NCBI RefSeq assembly: GCF_014356525.2
Contig: NC_052518.1
Location: forward strand, 13,842,201 to 13,906,200
Length of the DNA: 64,000 bases
Origin: Nilaparvata lugens
Lineage: Eukaryota > Arthropoda > Insecta > Hemiptera > Delphacidae
Reading direction: 5' to 3'
This document shows, in pieces, positions 1-12,912 of the stretch. Numbering within the stretch: position 1 is the stretch's first letter; every line of letters begins with the position of its first letter. The position numbers and the translations under genes were made by a program. The notes under the pieces are model-generated. The model was not told where the DNA came from and made no database searches. It saw only the letters and a list, made by a program, of their open reading frames with translations.

Positions 1-780
1 CCAAGTTGATTCAGTTAGTTTTAACTCAGTCTACTTCGAGTTAACTTATTCAAACTTTACATTAGTTACCGTAGTTTGGACACAAAAGGTTCACGGCGTT
101 GTCCGTTTATTTGTATATTCGATTGTAACGATCAAACGCTTTGATCAATCATCTTCAAATTTTGAACACAGATTGAATTATCCAATGTTTTTGCATTTTT
201 TTTCTAAATCAAATCATACATATCAAATTAATGTTGACTCACTTCCTCGACCTTTCAAGGCGAAACAGGAAAACATCGCAGATGTATCTAGATCTATTGA
301 TATAATCAATTAAGGAGATGTAATTATGGAAAATCATAATAATTATATTATGATCCATATGATATAACTATGGAAGTTGATTACTTTTTAATACTGATAT
401 ACTACATGGAATTTCACCGTGAACGTGTCATTTTATTTATGAACGAAAAGGTCGCTCACCGCTGATTACTCGCCTATTATCGTGGATGAACGAATGAGAA
501 GTACTACACAAATAATAATCATATTACGGTATTGTAAATTATTGTGATTTTAACGTAAAATAATCGTCACTGGCAGACTTGGATTGATTTATAATTATCC
601 TCGAAGTTTCCTTAAAACTTATAAAAAGAAAAGAGAATATTTTTCAGATACTTTTTCCCGGTGAATGCTATTTTCTTCAACCTGTAAAAAAGCAAAGATA
701 AATGTTTGCTTTCCACTGTGTCTGTTGAAGGAAGTTCACTTGTACCATTGTCGTGTTAAGAGACAATGACAATTGCGCAG
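1..780. other. AT-rich non-coding stretch
   Basis: No open frame with protein character, RNA gene or repeat pair was seen here on either strand. Confidence 0.5.
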
Positions 781-934
781 CCAACATGGAGGGCTTCCAT
801 TAGAGGAGCTCAGAGATCACTCAAAATCATCGTTTTCCACTTCATCGCCGGGTTTAAGTGGAAATCTCTCCCAGTCACCTCCTCCCCTCTCCCAAACGGA
901 CCACTTGAGCTTATCCTTGAGTGACCGCAACTAA
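781..934 (+). CDS. Possible terminal exon, Ser/Pro-rich C-terminus
   Basis: One frame runs open from a possible acceptor (..TTGCGCAG at 772-780) to TAA at 932-934, giving about 51 residues. They are rich in Ser, Leu and Pro (for example SSFSTSSPGLSGN and SQSPPPLSQTDH). The segment is GC-richer than its surroundings and the serines look like a disordered protein tail. No family is recognised. Against it, the acceptor has a poor pyrimidine tract and no upstream exon was found. It could be the last exon of a gene lying left of the window, or chance. Confidence 0.3.
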
Positions 935-2697
935 GTGATACATCAACAGATTGAGTTATCACGGATTTTCGTCTTATAAATCGACAGCAGCGATTTTTCT
1001 ATTTCTAGTATCCTCTTCTCTCCTATTGATTCTTGGATGTCCACTCTCTATTGTATTTCCTCTGTCACAAGTATTAACGGGAGGTAGTAACACACACTTT
1101 ACACGTCCACACAGTACTTCAATATTTGTTGAGTACTTCAATACTTTTTGAGTACTTAATACAATAATTACTTAGGTCAATACTTGTTGAGTGGTACTCC
1201 AATACTAGTCGGAATATGACACTCATTGCCGTAGAATGATATTTTTATCTCTTTTCTGTATAGGGCTACTTGTAATATAAATGTAATATAAATGGCTACT
1301 TGAAAATGGCATAAATGTCCGAAACATGTAGTGATAAAATATTTCAAAAAAAGGGTACTGAGATTTTTATTTTCTTTATATTTAATGATATTTTTTTCTA
1401 TTCATTGATTTTTTTCTGCTAAGGACGATGCGTTAGTCATACCCAGCTCATTTTGAATTTATTTTGTATGAATGTTAAACACAGACATGTACTTGAATGA
1501 GTTTGTGGAGTTGTTAATTTGTCCGTCTATGTCTATGTCAGTCTACTGGCATATAGATCTAGAATCTATAGGGACCAACAAAGGCATATATAATATCTAT
1601 TGTTAGAGATGATACTCCAACACAAATTCAGTTGGGGATCCAAAGTAATCTTGAACTCTCGTAACTTCATTTAGTTAAGGTTTTCATTCATTTGAAATTT
1701 AAAAGGAGTAAAAATAGAACTAACCTTATGGTTGTATCAAACGTACAACTTTATCGTTGTATGTGGCTGCGATAACATCAAGTCTTTCCTAACAATCAAT
1801 CTCTCATTAGAATTGTTTATTTAGCTACTTATGTATTTTGCATAAGTGTTTTTATCAAATGAACATTTTTGTGGTAAATCTCTAGACAGACTGTTGACTT
1901 ACAAGGTGAAAATATTGGATGGATAGAAGAATAGGTTGTGATAATATTAATGTAATCTGTCCAATCGATTGCAGTTGTCAATCTACTCTGTCAAATATCG
2001 ATATTTTCCAGTTAAAGTGTAACATGAATATGAAGTGTAGTTTCGGGTCTTTTCAAAAAATAAACAGACTTCATTCTGTATTACATGTAAAAAATTACGG
2101 TAGATTCAAATCGACGGCAAATTGAAACACAGTTTCTCCCATAAAAAGATAATATTCCGGTTACACTAAATCCATTATTAATATTGCATAATTTGCCAGT
2201 CTCGATTTAATGAGTTTAATATCTGGTTACAACTGGTTGAACTTTAGAAAATGAAGTAAGAACTCCGAGGTGAGAGTGAAAAATGATCAACAATTTAGCC
2301 TGCTAATCTAAGGTGAAATCAAGTCTCTCTTTTATAATAATAGTGAGGTAAGGTCCTAGTGACAAATGAAACACTTTGAAAGTTTATACGTTGACTGAGA
2401 TCTCCTGCATCATAAATAAAGGAAGGAATAAAGAATTACTTTGAGTTATGGTCTTGTTGATAATCTACGAAGTTATCATATTGTGTTCAGTGCTTGATTT
2501 GTAGGAATTGAGTGTTGCAACTTCACCTAAATAGATTTTTATCATGCTTACACAATTTCTATAAATATCAAGCATTTCTTACCAAGACAATTCCTGTGCC
2601 TATGCTTTAACCTACCCTTATTCGAATATACCCCTTTGTAAACTTCTATTTCTCATTGAAAGAGACATCGGAGCGCTGTACCACCAAACATAATAAA
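935..2697. other. Non-coding stretch
   Basis: AT-rich sequence. The only structure noted is a short tandem repeat near 1113-1209, listed separately. The small ORFs here have no recognisable motif. Confidence 0.5.
1113..1209. repeat. Short 19-bp tandem repeat
   Basis: Two adjacent 19-bp units (AGTACTTCAATA then TTTGTTG or CTTTTTG) start at 1113 and 1132, followed by degenerate copies to about 1209. A minor, decaying tandem repeat with no inferred function. Confidence 0.55.
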
Positions 2698-3446
2698 GGT
2701 GTGTCCACACAGAGAGGGGTCAGGCGTTCCGAATTCCGATTTCTTGGAAACTGAATAAATGAAAACTGATCTCAACTTGTACCAGAGAGAGACGCCTATC
2801 ATATTATTAAACTGATACTGAAGCTTGAAATATTACCTCTATGCCCGATAGAATTATATTCGTCTTCAATGTATTTTCAATTCAGGAATCCAACTAGAAC
2901 ACATATCCTTTAAATAAACACCTACAAGAATAAGTCACTAACACTGGGGTGTGGTAAACCCCAACTCATTTCTTATGATAATTCCTAAAAATGTCGATAA
3001 TTTTCGAAAATTCTTTTTACAGATCTATTCTTTGTTACTTTTAGTGACGAACACATTCTTGTATAAGTATCTCATCGGGTTTCCTCTAATCATTGCACTT
3101 TTAACACTTGATTAATAGAACGCTTAACTTAGAAAACTGCATACGTTAATTTAACACTGGGGTATACCACACCCCAGAACCGACAGTTTCCGTCGCTGAC
3201 TGGACAGAAGCACACTGAGGTTCAGTGTCAATGGGGCAAATACATCAGAATAATGTAAATAGAATTTACGTAGGTGTGGAACATCCCAATACTTTGTCTT
3301 GAAGGAGGGAGAACTCAAATAAAAATGTCTGGGGTGTGGTACACCCCAGTGTTATATTTAGAGGATATTTAGACCGCCGCCATTTTGTCCATAGAAAGAC
3401 CGTGGACCGCAGAACTGGGAACGCCTAACCGCTCTCAGTGTGCACC
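2698..3446. mobile_element. Non-autonomous DNA transposon with about 30-bp TIRs
   Basis: The left end (2698-2730, GGTGTGTCCACACAGAGAGG then GGTCAGGCGTTCC) is the imperfect inverted complement of the right end (3417-3446). The 749-bp interior has no transposase frame. It does hold a cluster of short palindromes. No target duplication could be settled, so the superfamily is not assigned. Confidence 0.65.
2941..3354. repeat. Cluster of GGGGTGT/ACACCCC palindromes
   Basis: Three clear copies of a hairpin motif, 5'-ACACTGGGGTGT with a complementary ACACCCCAGTGT arm, lie at 2941-2963, 3152-3177 and 3329-3354. A degenerate fourth is near 3272-3288. The second copy is in the opposite orientation to the third, so the two also pair with each other as an inverted repeat. 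All lie inside the 2698-3446 transposon. Confidence 0.65.
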
Positions 3447-3555
3447 TGAACACCCTGAATCCCTGGAAAGTAACTGCTCAGATAATTGTAATAAATGTTG
3501 TTACAACTACCTGGGCAGTGGGTAAATTGCAGAAGCAATATGACCAATATGAATA

Positions 3556-3557
<2 letters not shown>

Positions 3558-3607
<50 letters not shown>

Positions 3608-3616
3608 TATATATAT
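3558..3616. repeat. (AT)n microsatellite
   Basis: An almost uninterrupted run of alternating T and A. Confidence 0.95.
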
Positions 3617-6220
3617 TAACATATAAAATAAATACCTAGATGTAAATATTTATGATAATATTATGCAGGTGAGAAGAAATCATCTAGTATAATGTTATTC
3701 CTATGTAAATTTGCATTCTTTCAAAATTTTCTTTCAATCATTATTAGTTTCGAATAAGACGTATCGTAGCTTCTGTTTATTGGAATATTTTTTAACATAT
3801 TATGTAGGTAGTTGTGATGTCATCTGATTCTTGTAGGCTACTCCAGGTACTGTACCTATTAATAATTTTTTATCGTAATGTTTTATATAATTCTTTTTCA
3901 ATTTTACGTGTGAGTAGAGTTTTTCATCCTTACTTTCTCAGCTTAAGACCTTGTCACACCGACTACCGCCAGTACCGCTGGCGGCAGCTAGCTAGCGGAT
4001 AACGTTTTTACAAGCCATGAGCTCGCGGTGGTAATCTCGACTAGTGGGAGAAGCCGGCTCCTTCTTATGAAAATCTCTTTCCGTATATTCAAATAATGAC
4101 AGTCACACCACTCGCTTTGCATCCACTCTGCGAGCTAAGAAAAATCTGTGAATGAAGGTTTGCTTTTGACAAACGTGACTGGAGCATCGCAACGCAGTGA
4201 TGCCCTGCGTCATCATGACGCAGTGTTCTGCGTCACAACTAACAATTCACATTAAACAGTCAGCACTGGTTGAATGAATCTTTTTACAGTTTCAAGCGAA
4301 TCTTACTGTTGAACAAAACAACACAATACGAACTTATTAAAATAAAATAAGCGAATGCTAATATTAATATTCTTTTCCTTGTTTATCTCTTTTTAGAATA
4401 CGAGAATGCGGGAAAAGCACTTTCTTCTCTTTGCGAGATAGCATCAGAAGCCTGTTCAGCATGGTTTCCATTGCCGGATAATTAGCAAGTAACTATTCAA
4501 TTGTATACAAATATACTCAAAGTTCCCTTTCAATTTAACATGTCCAGTCTGGAAATCTTAACATTTTCTTGATAAATATGTCTGAATATGAAAACTTCTA
4601 TATTAAATATAAATAAATTTTATTGTCCAATCAAAATCAGTTAACCACTGAGCCCTTAGCTGACGAAAGATTGAAGATTCTGGGACTCTCAAACTTATCA
4701 AATAAGCATCACTCATTTTATAATATTCTGTAAAGTTAATCATTTTTATAAAATTCAATTTTTTTAGAAAGGTCAGCGGTGAATTTATTTCAATTGAAAT
4801 TATTTCAATTCAGTTTTTCCTTGGCATATGCTTTCATACATGATAATAATAACTCATCAATTTGTTATTGTAATTTGTAATGAAATATGATTAGACCCTA
4901 CAAGACTTTTTAAGAGAATATCTAACAGATTCATATAGGCTTACTGTGAAGAAGAAAAAATGAGGATAAACTAATCGCAAGTTGTAATGAAAAGGAACAA
5001 AATTATTCATGTTGGCTAATGAAATAATGTGACTATGGAAAAAGTCTAATTATTTTCTCCTATCGTATTAAACTAATTTCGAACTTGTTCCAAGATAATT
5101 TATTTCACAACAGTATTATAATCACCGAGAATAACAGGTTTAATTTATTCTGAACGTACACATTATAGAGAATTATTGTGAATAATATTGTCGAGTCCCA
5201 GCCAACATTTAAATTGAACAATATCTTTTGTAGATTTCTAGAAGTAAAAATATTCTATTGTTCTATTTAATAGGTACTTCTCTGTATCGATTATAATGTT
5301 TGACAGGTTGAACGAGAAGTGAATTATAATTGTTTGGTTCAAACAAAAATAGTAACGAAATCTACAAAGCCATAGCTGCTTCTCGAACAATCTATCATTG
5401 AAAAACTCGATAAATCACTCAGTTCATTATTTTTTCCTCATTTTTGCTAAGGGTGATGCTAACATGAGATACATGATACTTGTGCGTGGGTAATGAGGCG
5501 GATGATAATGAGAAATGAAATATTCCATGATTCTCAATAGTTTTTTTCTGTTCGCTGATCATTTCATTCCAATGATAATATTTTCCAATAACAATCGCCA
5601 GCTTTTCCTTATTTTTACGCATTGCTTACATACATGATCATATTTTACTTATGTGCTATCATAAATCAGTACGGTTTTATCCTTACCGTACCTCTACAAT
5701 AATAAGAGTCGTGTTATAGTGGACATTTATTCCAGTGTTCAGTGTTACAAACACTATTCATCAATTCTGTGTTGTTAGTTGATTTGAATTGATATATTTA
5801 TCTTAATATTTTGATTTTCCATCAAATATCTTTAATAGTTTTCCATTCTTTTATCAGCTCACATCTTTCCTATATGATGATTATAAAATAACAAGCATTT
5901 GTATCAGTTATGCATGTGTTTCATAATATTAGATACATGATTATAATTATAAAACAATTAATTTTATATAAGGATCCTAATCATTTCAAAATAAATATTT
6001 GTTAATAAGGATCATCAAAATTTTGCTCCTTATTTAATTTACTTATTCAATTACAGTACTCCTTTTTCAACACTGATACACATACATCTTTCATAGAAGT
6101 TAATAAATGTCTAATTTAATAAAACTGATTCTTACAAACTGTAATTTTCAAGAGTATCAATAACTAAAAACTACTATCAATTTGTAAAATATGCAGGAAC
6201 TACATAGATGAATAGCTAGG
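3617..6220. other. Non-coding stretch with two small hairpins
   Basis: No gene seen. Small perfect hairpins occur at about 3965-3983 (CCGCCAG/CTGGCGG) and in the region 4195-4245, where CTGCGTCA and TGACGCAG alternate. These look like transposon remnants but are not assigned. Confidence 0.45.
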
Positions 6221-6408
6221 TAATAAATTATTTTTACTCTTTTTATTATCATCAAATAATTTGCCAATTATCATTTTTCAAATAAAATAAAAATCAATTC
6301 AATAGATTAAATTTAAGCTTATAAATTATTTTTACTCTTTTCATTATCATCAAATAATTTACCAATTATCATTTAAGAAATAAATTCAATTGATTCAATT
6401 TAAGATTT
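6221..6408. repeat. Tandem duplication of about 95 bp
   Basis: The segment starting TAAATTATTTTTACTC near 6223 is repeated immediately downstream from about 6320. Small gaps separate the copies, which share ATTATCATCAAATAATTT and CCAATTATCATTT. This is a local duplication in AT-rich DNA. Confidence 0.75.
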
Positions 6409-9055
6409 TCAACATATTGAAGGAATGTGAAAGAATATTGAAAAGTTTAGAAACTTCTGTGTCCATTCCTCACAATATGATGATATTCTATTTTTCAAAA
6501 TTAGTTATTCAATCAAATTCTTTATTATTGCTTCATCTCTTCTAACTTATAATTTATTTTCAACTTTTCAGTATATATTTTTCTAAATCAATAAAATTGT
6601 TGATTTTTCTCCTTCAATTCTAGGCCTATTGAGTTTTAAATAAATTCTATTCGGGAGATTATTTACTTATCATCTTATGTTGTAGTAATGTAAATGCATT
6701 AGAATTGTATAGAAGTGGAAGAAAGGGCCGGCTGCGCCCTAACTTCGCCCTCCAAGTTAAAATAGATTAAAATAAAGGCAGTCCATATATCCCTCTATCT
6801 CCATGTTATTGTATTGAATCAGTTTTTACAGCATTCACTTGTCCATAGAAAACAGATTTTTTTATTATTATTTCGAAATCTCCAAAATGTTCTTCACATT
6901 ACAGTTCTAATACACTTTAATATAGCTCTACTATCAATATTTTTATCCAGTAAGGCAGCTACCGTACTCAATTATAGGCTATAGGATTTCTCTGCTGTTA
7001 TAGAGTTTCAAGCTTATTTTGTAACTAATACTTTCAATTATTTCTAATTAATAATAGAAATCTTACATTGAATCACAAATTGTATGAGGTGAAGATTTCT
7101 ATGAAAATAATCGAACAACAAAAGTCTCTGAGAAATGACAAGAAAAAAATTTTTGCGCGTGAATTTCAATCTAAACAGAAATATTCTCAGATCTGTTGAA
7201 AGTAAAATTAGTTTATTGCATTGACATTTTGAGGATGGGTATAATGAGCTTGCTGGTCAATTTCCTTTATGATGATACCAATTCGATTATAAGTCCCATA
7301 TCTCCGTGCAGACAAACAATATTTAAAGTTGACATTTCTACAACTATCAATATTATATTAATAGATATAAACTCAACTGCTTATGGTTGACTGACCCAGA
7401 TTCTTCAATTCCTTCAGATTGACTCTGCAGAACGTACATTATTTTAAACTTTCAATAATTATTTTATATACATTTTCACTCTCAGTTAAAACGAATGGAT
7501 TAAAGAAATTCATAATTAATGCAACTGTTCTTTTTCAAAATTAATCTATCAGTATAATATTATATGAGTTATAGTAGCCCATATCTGTCAGTATCATTAC
7601 GGTGTTGATAAAAGATGATTGAAACGGAAAATAAAAAGTCTCCAAATATTGATACTTGATGTTGCAGCGTCTTAATTATCACTTTCTTTTTTTGCAGCTT
7701 GCTAATGGATAAATAAAAATTGATAATATGAAGTAAGTGAAGCTTGTAATAAAGCCTGATTAGAAAATTGTGAGTTTCTTTTCTAGATCCCAAAGCCTTG
7801 TGATACCACGTTCAAATAATATACTATCTAATAATAATATACAATAATATACTATCTCAATTCAAATTGAAATTTATAGACGGTACCTCATTAATCGATA
7901 AAATTTGGAACCAATATTCTGATTGTTGTTTCACATCATTGGAGCCTTCAGACTTCAGACGCAGCCCATTCTGCAAATTTATAGGTTACATTTTTTTCAA
8001 AATCTATTTATTGCAATAAAATAGATTATTTTTAATTGTTTCAATATCTTATTCATTTATCAATCTGATGATAATTAAAATATAACTCCGGTGAATAGCA
8101 AAATTGAAGCGTTCAAATTATATGAACAAGGGGTGTACTTGATCCTACCCAACAGATGTGATTGTAAGAAGAAATTTGACTACTCTATTGGGTATAAAAT
8201 AATTCTTCTTGTTTAAAATTTTAAATCAGTTGATGTATGTTTGTTCTAAATGAATTATATGGCATCCTAAATTTAATTGAAAGATAGTCAACCAAATCTG
8301 ATGACATTTATTTTCATTTCATAAAATCTAATAACCCTCTACAATTCACCAATGATATCAATTATTTACACATGAACAAGGAGTGGTTGTCAATGGACTG
8401 AATTGCAAACTTTGGTCTTTTCATGATTTACAGGAAGGGAAAGCTTGGACCTTCGTCGTAATTTAGTTACAAAAGGCTTTCAAGTCTAACCGTACGCAGC
8501 CTTTAGAGTGTCACTTGAATGCTGAGGGAGCCCATAATTTTATCGCATGCTAAAATATAGTCAAATGCGATTTTTAAGTTTTCCTTTATACTATTCATGT
8601 AAGTGTATTCTAAGCAGCACCAGTTGAATTTCATGAGAAAATAAGGATTATATGATTATATGTCTACCCCGTCGAAAGTGTGTACCATACTAAAAATATG
8701 CAACTGTAGAGGAATACTCAATTTAAACCACATACCATACAATCCAACATTTAAAAATAATATACTGTATTAACAAAATTGGTGGTCGGACTATATAAGC
8801 TGGAATATAAAATATGTCATTTTCCATTGTAAAATCATGTATTTTATTCCAAAATCAGGTATTATTAAATTAAAAATTAGGAATACATGGTTTCATGAAT
8901 TCGTCGGTTGTAAAAACTTTCAAAATACTGCAAAACAACAAATGAAACAATTCATTTTTAGAATAGGTGGATGAATTAATTTTCCACGGTGGTTCTTATT
9001 CACTTTTAGTAAACGACGATTCTCTGATAATCATGGCATTTAATATAATTGAATA
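6409..9055. other. Non-coding stretch
   Basis: AT-rich. The short ORFs (for example around 7196-7390 and 7569-7793) have no motif and look like chance frames. No RNA gene or repeat pair was identified. Confidence 0.5.
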
Positions 9056-9646
9056 CCGTCAAACCGGCTAACTTGGGACAGCTTTCAATTTTGACTTGAA
9101 ATTCAGTTCCATTATTATTTTAATAGTTTATTTCTCTTTTGCTCAAAACTCAGGTCTTTAATAATACTCCAAATATATACATTCAATTTCATTATTATTA
9201 CAAACTGTTCTGAAAAAAATATGGTGTCCCAAGTTACCCGCAGAGGTTGGGTAACTTGGGACACCAATATAATTTAAATAAGACAATTAAGTGGTTAAAG
9301 GCTAACTTTTGACATTATATTTTGATTAATATGTTTCATATTCATAATAAAAATACTTTAACTGTAAAATAATTGAATAATAGATAAAATAATTGTGTTT
9401 AATAATTTAGTGTTCACAATAGAAGTTATTAAAGGCTCAATTTCTAAGTCAGTGATAGTAGATTGTTATGACTGTTAAAAAAGTATCTTAGCTGTTAATT
9501 AGATGTTCAAAATGTTATTAAATATTTTCAATGATGTGTTACCAACAAATCCACAATGCCAGAACTCGGAATGAATTGCACAGACAGCTGGTAAGTTGGG
9601 ATTGGAAAGAAGGGGTTAAACTGTCCCAAGTTAGCCGGTTTGACGG
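9056..9646. mobile_element. TA-flanked MITE (Tc1/mariner-like)
   Basis: The ends CCGTCAAACCGGCTAACTTG (9056) and its inverted complement (ending at 9646) are near-perfect terminal inverted repeats of about 27 bp, flanked by TA on both sides (9054-9055 and 9647-9648). The interior, about 540 bp, has no transposase. It includes a further palindrome near 9227-9265 built on GGTGTCCCAAGTTACCC and its complement. TA duplication is typical of Tc1/mariner elements; the family assignment is inference. Confidence 0.8.
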
Positions 9647-10806
9647 TAGTAATTGTTATTATTACAATAATTCTACTCTACTTTATTGAAAGATTAATCT
9701 TGTAGCTAGGTTTTTTTTCTTCAATCAATTTTGACTGCATCACCTCTTTTGACTGTAAACTAAAAGTAATGTGGAAATCTGTTATAAATACTTACAAGTC
9801 TAAACTTTTCAGTATTCCAAGTGGAATGCTTTGCAGACCACTCTGTATGTACATAATAATAACAATTATTATATCCAGCAATGAGAATGGAAAATATGCT
9901 ACAGTAATTGCATTTTTCCAAAGTCTTCATCTTGAATTGAACTGCTGGTCACAAATCTAATAAGTACCGCATTTTACTTTTACAACAGGTCTTAGAGACC
10001 TTATTGATCTTACTAACATCATGTTAAGTTGTGTCCGAACGCGTTTCAAGGCACTAGGTGCTGTCTTCAGAATACAGGGAGTAGCCTGCATTGATATTTG
10101 ATGAGTTTACAGAGCATATGTGAGTAGTGTAGACACTACTAATATCAATCACAAGATAGTTATTCAATTTACTAAACATAACTTTTAGTTGAGTTATTTT
10201 TGGTAAATTGAATAACTTTTTCAAGAATTGATATTTTCAGAAAATTTTTGTTTTACTAGATCAACAATACCATAAAGAATCTATTCTCTAAATCTCATTG
10301 ATTTATAACTTACCGAATTTGAAATGTTCTGTCCCAAAAATTCAAACTTCAGGCGCTCATATCTCAAAAAGTAATGATCAGAAAAAAAATGTTTCTTGAG
10401 AAAACTTTTTCATTTTGATAGCTTGATGATATACAAATCGAAAAACTTTGAAAAATATCACGAGTAGAAAGTTTATTTTTAGCCTTTGCACAGCCTTAAG
10501 CATACTGACCTCAGAGTGAGTTATGGAGCTGCAAAGGAGAAATTTGACATTTCAAATGCTCTCTCCTGAACGGGAGAGGATTTCACAAATCTGATTGCAG
10601 ATTCTTGTTAATCTTTCAAGGTTTCAAAATAAGAACAACCAATTTGAAATACCGCTTTTTTATTGTATTCAACATAGAAAATATAGAGTTCTTGAACACT
10701 CTTTGGTCACATGTAAATTCTTGTTACTGAGTAATTCTATTACTAATATACTAATTTAACAAAAAGCACCTTATCTTAAAGCACCTATTAGTAAATATAC
10801 ATCAGT
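9647..10806. other. Non-coding stretch
   Basis: No gene seen. A motif near 10037-10075 (CGCGTTTCAAGGCACTAGGTGC) resembles the repeat-derived motifs near 33240 and 38590, suggesting an old transposon fragment. Confidence 0.4.
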
Positions 10807-10979
10807 CAATAAAACTGTTCTATTTCCACACATTCATGAGACCTTTCACTAAATAGGTAACATATACCATACAGGAAAGATAGCATATTTTGCTATGTTT
10901 TATTTATCCTAATACTCATTCACAAAACATATTGACAAGCATAAAAAAACCATTAACATTAACAATTATACAGAAGTTA
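10807..10979. repeat. Dispersed repeat, copy 1, left part
   Basis: This matches 18238-18405 closely (starts AATAAAACTGTTCTATTTCC, ends ..AGAAGTTA). The copy is cut at 10979 by the LINE insertion O and resumes at 18143, so copy 2 serves as the uninterrupted reference. Confidence 0.85.
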
Positions 10980-11033
10980 TATAAGGTGTAGTAGTACAGA
11001 AGTTATAAGTTATATAAGTTATATGTATATAAG

Positions 11034-11342
11034 GTGCTCTCTATATTCTATTTGATAAGTATGAATGATGGCGTGTCAATAGATTATAGTGATACTGTAA
11101 CTGACCCTCATCATACAAGGCAGGCTGATGAGGGTTTTATCCGGGGTGTCAGACCAAACTGCACTTTATTTAAAAAATCTTTTATTTTCCTGACTCCTAA
11201 ATTTTTCAATCTTCTACCTTCTCCGATAAAAAACTTATACAATAACTGCAATAGAATACAGCTAATTAAAGGAAACCTGAAAAAATTTCTCCTCTTCTTC
11301 AGCCCTGAGAGATTGGAAGATCTTTACAACGTCATTGTTTAA
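11034..11342 (+). pseudogene. RT C-terminal fragment of LINE O
   Basis: About 100 codons. The middle part (HHTRQADEG, then LTPKFFNLLPSPIKNL) matches the usual C-terminal tail of insect LINE ORF2 proteins, where an NTR motif is followed by F-x-P-K-x-(Y/F)-N-x-LP. There is no catalytic domain; the element is 5'-truncated upstream of this point. The stop at 11340-11342 is followed by an AT-rich 3' UTR into which LINE A was inserted. Confidence 0.65.
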
Positions 11343-12117
11343 GTAAATACTTAATTGGAGCAAATACTTAAAATTGGATCCAGTACACATTAATTCTTTT
11401 TACAAAAACAATTGAAGTATATTACCTTATAGAAGAATTGGTTATAAATTATCACCACAGATATAAGCATTGTTAATTATTAAATTGTTAAATGCATCAA
11501 TGAAAATCATTAAGACCTATGAGTATACCTTATAAAATCATCTATATATCTCTAAAAGCAAATATACACTAAGATAATCATTCATCATTGAGGATCCTCA
11601 TTTGATTAATTTAATCAAATGGCTAAATGATGTAAGCCTAATTCATTTGCCTTTGCTTTAATCTGTTTATATTATTGTTATATTTAAACTATTGGTTAAC
11701 TTGGCCTGACTACCTCGATTTTTATCAGTACTTTTGTTATTTGAATTATATTCAGGATAGATTTTTTTTTGTATTTTTTAGTTCTTGTTATATTTTATTG
11801 TATTTATTTTCCAACTTCAATATATTTTATCTATTGTCATTATTATTTATTAATTTAAGTTTTGCTTGTTTTGAACTGTCCTTTAGTTCTGTTCAGTGAT
11901 GCTCCTGCAATGCGAACGTGACCTTGTTATCTAGGTCTTTGCATGCAGTATTTTATTTCGTGCATTAATTATGGTGTATTTTTGTAAAACAGTGTAGCTG
12001 TGCTAGATTACATTCCATCATCCTATAATGAGAATTAATACAATTAGTATTATCAGCAAGTTTCATATTTATTCGGTTAAAAAGTTCTCTTAAGTATTGT
12101 TTTATTATAATAGGAAA

Positions 12118-12912
12118 CGTAAGAAAAATCCAACCTAAAGAGCATGTACTTCTTCTAAAACCAACAAAATTGGAATTGGTAGGAGATAATGAGAAGCAGA
12201 GTAGTGAAAAAATAAGGAAAAGTCTGAAGGAAAACATTCCAAAGAAAGAAAATATAAGAGTAAAGAAAACTGTTAATGTTCGAGGCGGCGGCCTTCTTAT
12301 TGTTCTGGATACATTGGATGATAAGAAAAAAATACTAACAAACAAAAGCTTACAAAAAGGAGGGATAAAAATCATGGAGCCTGCAAACAAGAAGCCAAGG
12401 ATAATCTTGTACGATGTCCCATCAGATGTAAATAAAGAGGAGCTGTCAGAGATCATTTATGAAAATAATTTCTATAACTCGGGAATCCAAAAAGAAGACT
12501 TTGTCAAAGGCTGCGTCCCATCATTCAAGTTAGGCCCAAGAGATAAAGATACCCTTCATTGGGTGTTTGAATGCGATCCTGAAATAAGGAACTAATAATT
12601 AACAAGGTAAAGCTGTTTATCGACTTTACATGCTGCAAAGCAAGCGACTATACTGTAGCTCAGAGATGCTTCCGGTGCCATGGGTTCAATCACGTGATGA
12701 AGCATTGTAAAAAAGAACAGGATGTCTGCGGGCACTGTTCAGTTATAGGACATAATTCTAAAAACTGCCCTTCCGAAAAGGAAATTCCAACTTGTGTTAA
12801 TTGTAAAAAGAATAATAAGCCAGCTAATCATAAAGCCAATGACGCAAAATGCCCATGTTATAGAAGAGCACTGCAACAAGTTATTGATAGAACAAACTAT
12901 GGGATTGCTTAA
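12118..12912 (+). pseudogene. ORF1 of LINE A: Gag-like zinc-knuckle protein, broken
   Basis: The fragment aligns with the C-terminal two thirds of B's ORF1: the K-E-(H/N)-V-x-x-L-K-P start, the VRGGG block, PRIILYDV, the GPRDKDTLHWVFEC block, then three CCHC-type zinc knuckles (first CFRCHGFNHVMKHC, second CGHCSVIGHNSKNC, third with CVNC..H..C). Such knuckles bind nucleic acid in the Gag proteins of jockey/I-type LINEs. A frameshift near 12593 separates the part before the knuckles from the rest. The stop TAA at 12910-12912 overlaps the start of ORF2. Confidence 0.8.

Noticed and set aside
951..1151. 66-codon ORF with hydrophobic stretch
   Set aside because: No homology, poor codon use, runs into a tandem repeat.
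11965..12456. Minus-strand 163-codon ORF
   Set aside because: Opposite strand of LINE A ORF1; hydrophobic content is the complement of lysine/asparagine-rich Gag codons.
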